Positions 5,633 to 11,379 of a stretch of 11,379 bases of DNA are shown here, in pieces (the first letter of the stretch is position 1; the number at the start of each line of letters is the position of its first letter). The translations under genes and the position numbers were made by a program. Below the pieces are notes generated by a model, which saw nothing but the letters and a program-made list of their open reading frames with translations, made no database searches and was not told the DNA's origin. This stretch comes from CAYUET01 sp964443875. GTDB taxonomy: Bacteria > Auribacterota > JAFGBW01. The stretch is from assembly GCA_964443875.1 (NCBI GenBank), contig CAYUET010000059.1, positions 1 through 11,379 of the forward strand, read 5' to 3'.

Positions 5633-7075
5633 ATGCCCACTCACATAAAAAAAGTTTTTTTTATCTACCCTCCTGCCGGAAAATTTTTAAGAGGAGAGGA
5701 TCGATGCCAGAGTGATATCGAGGCTAGTGCGGCCACAAGTGAAAGAGCCCCTTTGGATATCATGCAGATGGCAGGTGTTTTAAAATCCATGAATATCGAA
5801 TGCCGGTTCATGGATTGTGAAATGGAATTAAAAACCTGGGAAGATTATTCCGTAACCCTTAAAACCTTCAGCCCGGATTGCCTGATTGTCAGCACGACCA
5901 ACGCTTCTGTTCTTAAAGATCTGAAAGCCTGTGAAATAGCAAAATCCGTCATTCCCGGAATAATCACCATTATGAAAGGCGCTCTGTTTTACGAGCTTCC
6001 ACTGGAAGTCCTGAAAATGAAAGAATTCAAGAGCCTCGACATTGCCTTAAGAATTGAACCGGATACCCTTCTGGGGCCCCTTATCAAAGGACTCTCAAAT
6101 TTAAAAGAAGTCAGATCCATCTATTACCAGGAAAACGGAGAATGGTTTACAACCGGCATCGGACCCTTTTTATCTGATCTTGATACACTCCCCCTTCCGG
6201 ACCGTTCCATTATCCGCAATAATCTCTATATCCGTCCGGATACCGAAAAGCCAATGACAATCATCCAGACCGCCAGGGGGTGCCCGTTTCAATGCCTCTA
6301 TTGCCTGACACCCCGTATGTCCGGTAATGCTGTAAGGCACAGAAGCGCCGCCAACATTGTTTCCGAAATCGAGGAATGCGTGATAAAATACGGTATTTCT
6401 GATTTTTTTCTCAGGGCAGATACCTTCACCATTAATAAAAAATTAACACTTGAATTATGCCGATTCATCCTTGAAAAAAAACTAAAAATTCAATGGGTCG
6501 CCAATTCCCGAACCAATACCCTTGATGAAGAAGTGGTATCAGAAATGAAAAAGGCGGGGTGTAACCTGATTGCCTTCGGCTTTGAAGTCGGAACCAATGA
6601 AGCCAAGCAAAGAATTAAAAAAGGATCAACAATTGAACAGGATATCAAAACCAGAGCCCTGTGTAAAAAATACGGGATTCCGGTATTCGGATTCTTTATG
6701 ATAGGATTTCCATGGGAAACACGGGATGACATCCGGAAAACCGTGGATTACATGTTTTCTTTGAATTGCGAATTCGTTGAACTTCACTTGGCTACCCCTT
6801 TCATAGGAACAGAACTTTATCAGATTGCCATTGAAGAAGGGCTGATTCAAAAAGAATCGGATGTCATCGGACATACCTACTTTTCTAACCCCTCAGCAGG
6901 AACCCGGTTTCTTTCAATCCTGGAACTCCTTGAAATCAGAAAACAGGCCTTAAGACGTTACTATCTGAGACCTTCCTATATTTTAAGACGCCTGATTGAA
7001 ATCAAGAATCTTAAAATGTTTAAAAACTACTTTATTTATGGTCTTCGCCTGCTTAAAAATACGTTTAAAAAATAA
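5633..7075 (+). CDS. B12-binding-type radical SAM enzyme
   Basis: 480 residues. Residues 1-150 have the Rossmann-like layout of a cobalamin-binding domain (VFFIYPPAG, RAPLDIMQMAGVLK, PDCLIVSTTN). The base-off motif DxHxxG is not there: the matching place reads DCEMEL. Residues about 205-430 are the radical SAM barrel with C217, C221 and C224 (ARGCPFQCLYCLTP) for the [4Fe-4S] cluster, FGFEVGTNEA, and FFMIGFPWET. The C-terminus (RRYYLRPSYILRRL) is basic and typical of BchE/HpnP-like relatives, which act on lipids, tetrapyrroles or small molecules by methylation or rearrangement. The product here is unknown. An AGGAG site is 14 nt before ATG 5633, longer than usual, so ATT at 5630 is a possible alternative. 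A PaaI-type thioesterase follows after 27 bp, probably co-transcribed. Confidence 0.88.
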   Translation: MPTHIKKVFFIYPPAGKFLRGEDRCQSDIEASAATSERAPLDIMQMAGVLKSMNIECRFMDCEMELKTWEDYSVTLKTFSPDCLIVSTTNASVLKDLKACEIAKSVIPGIITIMKGALFYELPLEVLKMKEFKSLDIALRIEPDTLLGPLIKGLSNLKEVRSIYYQENGEWFTTGIGPFLSDLDTLPLPDRSIIRNNLYIRPDTEKPMTIIQTARGCPFQCLYCLTPRMSGNAVRHRSAANIVSEIEECVIKYGISDFFLRADTFTINKKLTLELCRFILEKKLKIQWVANSRTNTLDEEVVSEMKKAGCNLIAFGFEVGTNEAKQRIKKGSTIEQDIKTRALCKKYGIPVFGFFMIGFPWETRDDIRKTVDYMFSLNCEFVELHLATPFIGTELYQIAIEEGLIQKESDVIGHTYFSNPSAGTRFLSILELLEIRKQALRRYYLRPSYILRRLIEIKNLKMFKNYFIYGLRLLKNTFKK

Positions 7076-7102
7076 CCTTTAAAATGCGAAAGAAAAAAGA
7101 AC

Positions 7103-7531
7103 ATGAATAGACTTTCACCTGAAATAGAAACAGATTTTTTTAAAAATGACCGTTTTGCAAAACTAAGCGGAATAAAACTTCTGGAATCCGCTCCAGGCTC
7201 AGCCAAAGCTGAAATGGAAATAACCGGGCATCACCTGAATGCGGCAAATGTAGTTCACGGCGGTGCCATTTTCACTCTTGCAGACTTTGCCTTTGCTGTC
7301 GCCTCAAACTCCCATGGACATATTGCCCTAAGCATCAATTCTAATATTCAGTTTATTCGTTCAGTGTCGGATGGAAAAATCACTGCTTATGCCAGAGAAA
7401 TTTCATTAACTAAAAAACTGGGACATTATTTGATTGAAGTTAAAGATGAAAACCAGAATACCATCGCTGCCATGACAGGAATTGTCTATAGAAAAACCGA
7501 ACTGATCCCCTCACCATCATCCGCCTCCTGA
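7103..7531 (+). CDS. PaaI-type hotdog thioesterase
   Basis: 142 residues, full length for the PaaI/YdiI group. The signature HHLNAANVVHGGAIFTLADFAFAVAS (about 43-68) holds the N-x-x-x-x-H-G-G turn and the acidic D at the helix start used in thioester hydrolysis. Strands such as SINSNIQFIRSVSDGKITAYAREI complete the fold. Relatives cleave aryl- or acyl-CoA, for example phenylacetyl-CoA adducts. The gene follows the radical SAM enzyme by 27 bp with only a weak AAGAA ribosome site, suggesting translation after or with it; a shared pathway is an inference. It belongs to a different subfamily from the minus-strand thioesterase at the left of the window. Confidence 0.9.
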   Translation: MNRLSPEIETDFFKNDRFAKLSGIKLLESAPGSAKAEMEITGHHLNAANVVHGGAIFTLADFAFAVASNSHGHIALSINSNIQFIRSVSDGKITAYAREISLTKKLGHYLIEVKDENQNTIAAMTGIVYRKTELIPSPSSAS

Positions 7532-7589
7532 ATTTCCAAATGACTTCAAAATTAAGAAAACTTTTAAACTAAAACATAGAAAATATTGA

Positions 7590-7617
7590 TTATCACTTAA
7601 AAAAACATTATTATAAT
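7590..7617 (+). promoter_or_regulatory. Candidate promoter of the solute-binding protein gene
   Basis: TTATCA (7590-7595) and a perfect TATAAT (7612-7617) are separated by 16 bp, in a 148-bp gap that otherwise holds no gene. The predicted leader is about 55 nt and contains an AGGAAAG ribosome site (7663-7669) before ATG 7680. No terminator-like hairpin was seen for the upstream thioesterase, so read-through is also possible. Confidence 0.5.
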
Positions 7618-7679
7618 GCCAATTAATTTTTAACCTTCTCTTCTCATAGAAGAGATCTTTTCAGGAAAGAAAATTTTTT

Positions 7680-8429
7680 ATGAGACTTTTAAAAACCGTC
7701 TTCCCGGGCCTTTTATTTCTGTTATCCTTATCACTTTTATCAAGTTTTGCTTTTGCAGAATCAAACAAAAAAATCACTCTGAGCGGAACCCAGGGGGCAA
7801 AAAAAACCTTTCACGGCCGATGGATTTTTTTAATTTATCAGGAAGCCTTTAAAAGACTCGGCTACACCCTTGAATATGTGGAATACAAACCCAAAGAGGC
7901 ATCAGAAAAATCGGATTCCGGAAAAATTGATGGTGAAATCAACCGAGTTCCTGACTATAACCTCAAACACCCCAATCTGATCCGGGTGGAAGAACCTCAT
8001 TTTATAATGTCATTCTCCGCCTATACCTCTCTCCCCGATGTCTCCTTGAATGGCTGGAAAAGCCTTAAGGATACAACCTATAATGTTGTTTACAGATTAG
8101 GGGTTAGAAAGTGCGAAATCGAAATCCCTCAGTATGTTCCGGCATCAAATATTGATACTGTAAATTATGTTTTTAACGGTTTGAAAAAAATCGCCTCTAA
8201 AAAAGCAGACATTTATATCGATGTAGACTCCAGCATTGAAGAGGAACTGAACTCTGATACTTTTCTTGAAGCCGGAATTCGAAAAGCCGGAGTCATGGAA
8301 CAGATTACAGCCCATGCTTTTCTTCATAAAAAACATGAAGCTCTTGTTCCTCTGCTTTCACAGACTTTAAAAGAAATGAAGCAGGAAGGAATCATTCAGG
8401 TCTTAAAAATAACGGCTGAAAGACAATAA
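7680..8429 (+). CDS. Periplasmic solute-binding protein (SBP_bac_3/PBPb-like)
   Basis: 249 residues, usual length of this family. Residues 1-26 are a Sec signal peptide ending in SFAFA|E. The mature protein shows the family pattern: ITLSGTQG..., a helix with YQEAFKRLGYTLEYVEY, then GKIDGEINRVPDYNLKHPNLIRVEEPHF, the first hinge strand MSFSAYTS, and a C-terminal helix LLSQTLKEMKQEGIIQVLK. Members bind amino acids or other small ligands in the periplasm. No ABC permease or ATPase gene is near, so it may serve a distant transporter or act as a sensor input. Close relatives occur as scattered orphans in Desulfobacteraceae-type genomes (from memory). The ligand is unknown. Confidence 0.85.
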   Translation: MRLLKTVFPGLLFLLSLSLLSSFAFAESNKKITLSGTQGAKKTFHGRWIFLIYQEAFKRLGYTLEYVEYKPKEASEKSDSGKIDGEINRVPDYNLKHPNLIRVEEPHFIMSFSAYTSLPDVSLNGWKSLKDTTYNVVYRLGVRKCEIEIPQYVPASNIDTVNYVFNGLKKIASKKADIYIDVDSSIEEELNSDTFLEAGIRKAGVMEQITAHAFLHKKHEALVPLLSQTLKEMKQEGIIQVLKITAERQ

Positions 8430-8655
8430 CACTTTTTAAAAGCTCTGAATAAAATCTTGTTCAATAGAATTTCACCTTCAGTTCTAATCCTCTATGTGGA
8501 TTAACCCTGCTTCATCATAAAAGAAGGACACAGCATCGGACATATTGTAAAAGACACCCCTTATGAAAAAAGAAAGCAAAATCCGGGATGTCGCCATCCC
8601 TCTTGAACCGGCAGAAAGTTAATTACACTTCTATTTTGAAACGCCTATCCCGCGG
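8430..8655. other. Intergenic stretch between convergent genes
   Basis: These 226 bp separate the end of the solute-binding protein gene (plus) from the end of the flavodoxin-ferredoxin gene (minus). A 19-codon frame starts at ATG 8563 (MKKESKIRDVAIPLEPAES) without a convincing ribosome site. Another frame over 8505-8605 reads through KEGHSIGHIVKDTP but lacks a start. Neither can be supported as a gene, although a decayed gene remnant is possible. The only clear structure is the stem-loop at 8585-8600. Confidence 0.5.
8565..8600 (-). terminator. Possible terminator of the flavodoxin-ferredoxin gene
   Basis: On the minus strand GGGATG and CATCCC form a perfect 6-bp stem (8600-8585) around a GCGA tetraloop of the stable GNRA class. 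It is followed by GGA and a T-rich run (TTTTGCTTTCTTTTTT) down to about 8567. It lies about 55 nt past the stop at 8656. The T tract begins three bases late and is interrupted, so this is moderate evidence only. Confidence 0.4.
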
Positions 8656-9411
8656 TTACATCTGATTATTTGATGCAATAATTTCTTCAAGACGAATCTT
8701 TTCGTTTTTAAAACGCTCCTCCGGATTCGCTTCATTCTTTATCCGAATGGCTTTCCGGGGGCAAAGCTGAATGCACGCAAGACAAAAAATGCACTTCTCT
8801 CCAAAAGCCGGTTTTTCGGTCAGCACAACGTTCTTTCGGGGACAGACCGAAACACAGGTACCGCACTGATTGCATCGGTCATTCACCCTGAATTTTCTGC
8901 ACCCGTTGGTGAACATCATTTCATTGAAATGAGAGGAAAACCAGGATAAACATTTGTTCAAAAAACTATTTTTCAGGATAAATTTTCTGGATTTTCCCAC
9001 ATCTTCCAGAATTTGTTTCAGGGGAATTTCCATATCCAGTTTTTTTTCCTTTTGTTTTTTCATGTCAAAAAAAGGAAGATAGTTGTCTATCATTAAAAGT
9101 TCGTTGGCATAATCCACATGGAGCCCTTTTTTTTCAGCATAATCGGCAAACCAATGGGCACAGTCGCCTGAGAAATTCCCATAGGTCATAATCGTAAAGA
9201 CATAATCACTTTTCAAGGAGACAGCTTCAATGAATTCTCTTACAATTTTTGGCGCAATCAGTCCGTAACAGGGAAAAACCAGACCGATTTTTTCAGCCTG
9301 AAAAACACGTTCATTACCTTTCAACACAGCAGGAATTGAATAAAGCTCCCCGCCTAATCTTTTGGCAACATCAAGAGAATTCCCCGTAGCCGTAAAATAA
9401 AAAATTTTCAT
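8656..9411 (-). CDS. EFR1-type flavodoxin / 2x[4Fe-4S] ferredoxin fusion
   Basis: 251 residues. Residues 1-145 are a flavodoxin-like domain with the FMN phosphate loop TATGNS (7-12), and FPCYGLIAPKIVREF and MTYGNFSGD at the flavin-contact loops. Residues 178-220 carry two ferredoxin motifs: C180, C183, C186, C190 (CNQCGTCVSVCP) and C207, C210, C213, C217 (CIFCLACIQLCP), enough for two [4Fe-4S] clusters. This is the architecture of EFR1-family proteins of anaerobes, which move low-potential electrons; no partner enzyme is known with certainty. ATG 9411 has an AAAGGA site 9 nt upstream. It is a single-gene unit, convergent with the solute-binding protein gene and divergent from the outer-membrane protein gene. 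Confidence 0.92.
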   Translation of the reverse strand: MKIFYFTATGNSLDVAKRLGGELYSIPAVLKGNERVFQAEKIGLVFPCYGLIAPKIVREFIEAVSLKSDYVFTIMTYGNFSGDCAHWFADYAEKKGLHVDYANELLMIDNYLPFFDMKKQKEKKLDMEIPLKQILEDVGKSRKFILKNSFLNKCLSWFSSHFNEMMFTNGCRKFRVNDRCNQCGTCVSVCPRKNVVLTEKPAFGEKCIFCLACIQLCPRKAIRIKNEANPEERFKNEKIRLEEIIASNNQM

Positions 9412-9476
9412 TTTATTCTGTCCTTTGCCGATTGATTTTGGATTTAAATTCTTTTGATCTGATTTTACGTTAAAAT

Positions 9477-9493
9477 TAAATTATGATAAATTA
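9477..9493. repeat. Imperfect palindrome in divergent intergenic region
   Basis: TAAATTATGATAAATTA matches its own reverse complement at 14 of 17 positions, centred on G9485. It lies in the 194-bp AT-rich gap between the flavodoxin-ferredoxin gene and the outer-membrane protein gene, about 66 bp upstream of the former and 113 bp upstream of the latter. It could be an operator for a dimeric repressor, loosely like an AT-rich Fur-type site, but AT-rich DNA makes such symmetry by chance. Confidence 0.3.
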
Positions 9494-9605
9494 AAATAAC
9501 ATTGCTTTACAATTCTGCCCGCCCTGATTTACTCTTCAGCAATAAATCAAAATGCCTTAAAAAAAATCAAACGAAGTCACCCCTCATACAGGGAGAAACC
9601 GGATT

Positions 9606-10352
9606 ATGAAAAAAATCCTTTATTTAACCCTCTCTCTTATTTTTAACTCCTGTATTTATGGAGGCGGGCTTGACAATTTCAGATCTGAGGCGACTCAAAA
9701 AATTTTAAGGGTAAATCACGACTATGAAACGGGCTATCCTTCAGCTTTTGATGATGTTTTTACGGTCTTCTTTGCTGAAATCCTTGCCCAGACCCTTGTC
9801 TATGGTGGAATTGAAAGCTTTCAAAGGATTCATGGATCTTCAGGTCACGAAAACAAAAGAAAACCGGGAGAACCTCTACTTCCCTTTTGCAGGGTCAATC
9901 TTGCCTATCAAAGCGTCAAATCCGATATTGATGCTGTAGACAGCCGGTTTGAAGCGGGATACGGACCTATAGCCCTGCAATACCGCTTTACCCGTTATGA
10001 TGAAATCACTCCGGATGACCGTCTGGATATGAACACCGTTCATTTTCTTTACCGCATGTCTATATCCCGATATTTTGAAATAGACTTTGGCATCGGAAGC
10101 ATCAATCTGAAAGATGAAAACAACCATACCGGTACATCCTATACCCTACCTGTTCTTATTTATCCGGTTGATTATTTAGGAATAGAATTCAGACCGGCTT
10201 ATTCCTACATCAACGACAATTCCTTGGAGGACTATGATGTGGGGCTGTACTTTCACATCCGCTACATGACCCTTCAGGCCGGATATCGTTCCGTAAAGAC
10301 GGAAAATGAAAGTCTGGAAGGTCCTTATGTGGGGTTTTCCATTATCCTTTAG
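9606..10352 (+). CDS. Probable outer-membrane beta-barrel protein, unknown function
   Basis: 248 residues. An N-terminal export signal is visible (MKKILYLTLSLIFNSCIYGG); the Cys in FNSC is not a good lipobox, so a normal cleaved signal is preferred, though a lipoprotein is possible. From about residue 92 the chain alternates polar and aromatic residues in short amphipathic strands (CRVNLAYQSV, FEAGYGPIALQYRFTRY, VHFLYRMSISRYFEIDFGIG, GIEFRPAYSYI, VGLYFHIRYMTLQAGY, YVGFSIIL), about eight strands, as in small outer-membrane barrels. I do not recognise a family. A GGGAGA site lies 9 nt before ATG 9606. Its stop is 1 bp from the stop of the convergent sulfhydrylase gene. Confidence 0.65.
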   Translation: MKKILYLTLSLIFNSCIYGGGLDNFRSEATQKILRVNHDYETGYPSAFDDVFTVFFAEILAQTLVYGGIESFQRIHGSSGHENKRKPGEPLLPFCRVNLAYQSVKSDIDAVDSRFEAGYGPIALQYRFTRYDEITPDDRLDMNTVHFLYRMSISRYFEIDFGIGSINLKDENNHTGTSYTLPVLIYPVDYLGIEFRPAYSYINDNSLEDYDVGLYFHIRYMTLQAGYRSVKTENESLEGPYVGFSIIL

Positions 10353-10353
10353 A

Positions 10354-11379
10354 TTAAGGCTGAACCTGCTCTAAAGCCTGCTCTATATCCGCGAGAATAT
10401 CTCCGATGTATTCAATTCCGACAGACATGCGGATTAAATCCGGACTTACACCGGCTTCCGCAAGCTGAGTATCTGAAAGCTGTCTGTGGGTAGTGGATGC
10501 AGGATGAAGAACGCAGGTTCGGGCATCCGCCACATGGGTGACTATGGCCGCAAGTTTCAGAGCTTCCATAAACCTGACAGCAGCTTCCCGCCCGCCTTTG
10601 ATTCCAAAGGCAATTACGCCGCAGGTGCCCTTGGGCATGTACTTCGTGGCGAGAGAAAAATACTTATTTCCGGGAAGCCCGGGGTAGTTGATCCATGAAA
10701 TTTTAGGATTCTGTTCCAGAGTTTTCGCAACAGCCAGAGCATTCGCACAATGACGGTCCATTCTTAAAAATAAAGTCTCAAGACCCAGGTTCAGCAGAAA
10801 GGCGTTCATAGGGCTTATTACAGACCCCAGATCCCGCATCAGGTGAGTACGGCATTTTGTAATGTAGGCCGCCCGCCCGAATTGTTTTGTATAAATGACG
10901 CCATGGTAGGATTCATCAGGCTTGGTGAGCTCGGAAAATTTTTCAGCCTTTTCCCAATCAAAATTTCCGCTGTCCACAATACATCCTCCCATAGCACAGG
11001 CATGACCATCCAGGTATTTTGTGGTTGAATGTGTCACTATATCTGCACCATGTCTAAAGGGTTGGCAATTAACAGGGGTCGGAAAAGTGTTATCTACGAT
11101 CAAAGGAACTTTATGAGCATGAGCTATACGGGCAAACTTTTCGATATCCAAAACCACAAGAGAAGGATTGGTCAGTGCTTCGGAAAACACCAGGCGGGTG
11201 TTCAGACGGAATACGGCATCCAGTTCAGCCTCCGATGCATCGGGAGAGACAAAGGTAAAATCAATTCCCATTTCGCGCATGGTTTTATTGAAAAGATTAA
11301 AGGTTCCGCCGTAAATTGCCGCCACACAGATCACATGGTCTCCGCTGCGGGCAATATTAAGGACGGATATTAAGGAAGC
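10354..11379 (-). CDS. metY: O-acetylhomoserine sulfhydrylase-type enzyme, 5' end outside window
   Basis: 341 residues are visible. The frame stays open through the right edge: 15 codons (ASLISVLNIARSGDH) precede the internal GTG at 11334 that might be mistaken for a start. About 85 N-terminal residues are missing compared with the usual 425-430. Cys/Met-metabolism PLP fold: AIYGGTFNLF, SEALTNPS, VDNTF with the pyridine-N Asp, and STTKYLDGH whose Lys (visible residue 121) forms the Schiff base. LIRMSVGIE near the C-terminus holds the substrate-carboxylate Arg. The family reaction joins O-acetyl-L-homoserine with sulfide (homocysteine) or methanethiol (methionine) in the cytoplasm. MetB/MetC/MetZ relatives share the fold, but the GTFNLF and NPSLVVLDI blocks favour MetY. 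No terminator separates it from the convergent outer-membrane gene. Confidence 0.9.
   Translation of the reverse strand, partial: ASLISVLNIARSGDHVICVAAIYGGTFNLFNKTMREMGIDFTFVSPDASEAELDAVFRLNTRLVFSEALTNPSLVVLDIEKFARIAHAHKVPLIVDNTFPTPVNCQPFRHGADIVTHSTTKYLDGHACAMGGCIVDSGNFDWEKAEKFSELTKPDESYHGVIYTKQFGRAAYITKCRTHLMRDLGSVISPMNAFLLNLGLETLFLRMDRHCANALAVAKTLEQNPKISWINYPGLPGNKYFSLATKYMPKGTCGVIAFGIKGGREAAVRFMEALKLAAIVTHVADARTCVLHPASTTHRQLSDTQLAEAGVSPDLIRMSVGIEYIGDILADIEQALEQVQP

Noticed and set aside
8563..8622. 19-codon frame starting at 8563
   Set aside because: No convincing ribosome site, no recognisable peptide type, and it spans the likely minus-strand terminator hairpin.
11332..11334. GTG as the start codon of the sulfhydrylase gene
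   Set aside because: The frame stays open upstream to the window edge, the upstream codons read like the family, and the family needs about 100 more N-terminal residues.
11029..11373. Plus-strand frame of 114 codons opposite the sulfhydrylase gene
   Set aside because: The minus strand carries conserved PLP-enzyme motifs over the same bases; the plus frame is a shadow.
1..11379. Mobile element, CRISPR array, tRNA, rRNA or toxin-antitoxin pair
   Set aside because: I saw no transposase or integrase motifs, no regularly spaced repeats, no cloverleaf with the TTCGA-type loop, and no small two-gene toxin module.

Overview
The window looks like an ordinary chromosomal stretch from a moderately AT-rich, Gram-negative, probably anaerobic bacterium. 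Evidence for this is several Sec signal peptides, a probable outer-membrane beta-barrel protein, a lone periplasmic solute-binding protein, a flavodoxin/two-[4Fe-4S] ferredoxin fusion and a radical SAM enzyme with a cobalamin-binding type N-terminus. Desulfobacterota (Desulfobacteraceae-like) or an anaerobic PVC lineage would both fit. The sequence alone does not decide, and no rRNA or tRNA is present to settle it.

Left part (1-4960, all minus strand): eight tightly packed genes read leftwards from a candidate promoter near 4931-4959. In order of transcription they are a class I/II PLP aminotransferase, a histidine kinase with no sensor domain, an intact stand-alone receiver protein, a second receiver that has lost the phospho-acceptor Asp, a small secreted helical protein, an 81-residue two-TPR protein, a YbgC/FadM-like hotdog thioesterase, and a secreted C39-like cysteine peptidase that runs off the left edge. 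Stops and starts overlap by 4 bp twice, and the remaining gaps are 1-21 bp, so this is almost certainly one operon. A phosphorelay without any DNA-binding output sits between an enzyme and exported proteins, and this is the most unusual part of the window.

Middle (4960-8430, plus strand): a short-form ribosome hibernation factor (TTG start, extended -10 promoter, strong G7/C7 terminator) stands alone. It is followed by a B12-binding-type radical SAM protein paired with a PaaI-type thioesterase, and then by an orphan extracellular solute-binding protein with its own candidate promoter.

Right part (8430-11379): an intergenic stretch with a stem-loop that could terminate the minus-strand gene to its right; an EFR1-type flavodoxin-ferredoxin (minus); a divergent AT-rich intergenic region with an imperfect palindrome; a probable outer-membrane protein (plus); and, only 1 bp away tail to tail, an O-acetylhomoserine sulfhydrylase-type enzyme (minus) that runs off the right edge. 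No mobile element, CRISPR array or stable RNA gene was recognised. I do not see a clearly novel defence or mobile system. The best candidates for undescribed biology are the kinase/receiver/secreted-peptidase operon and the unassigned exported proteins.
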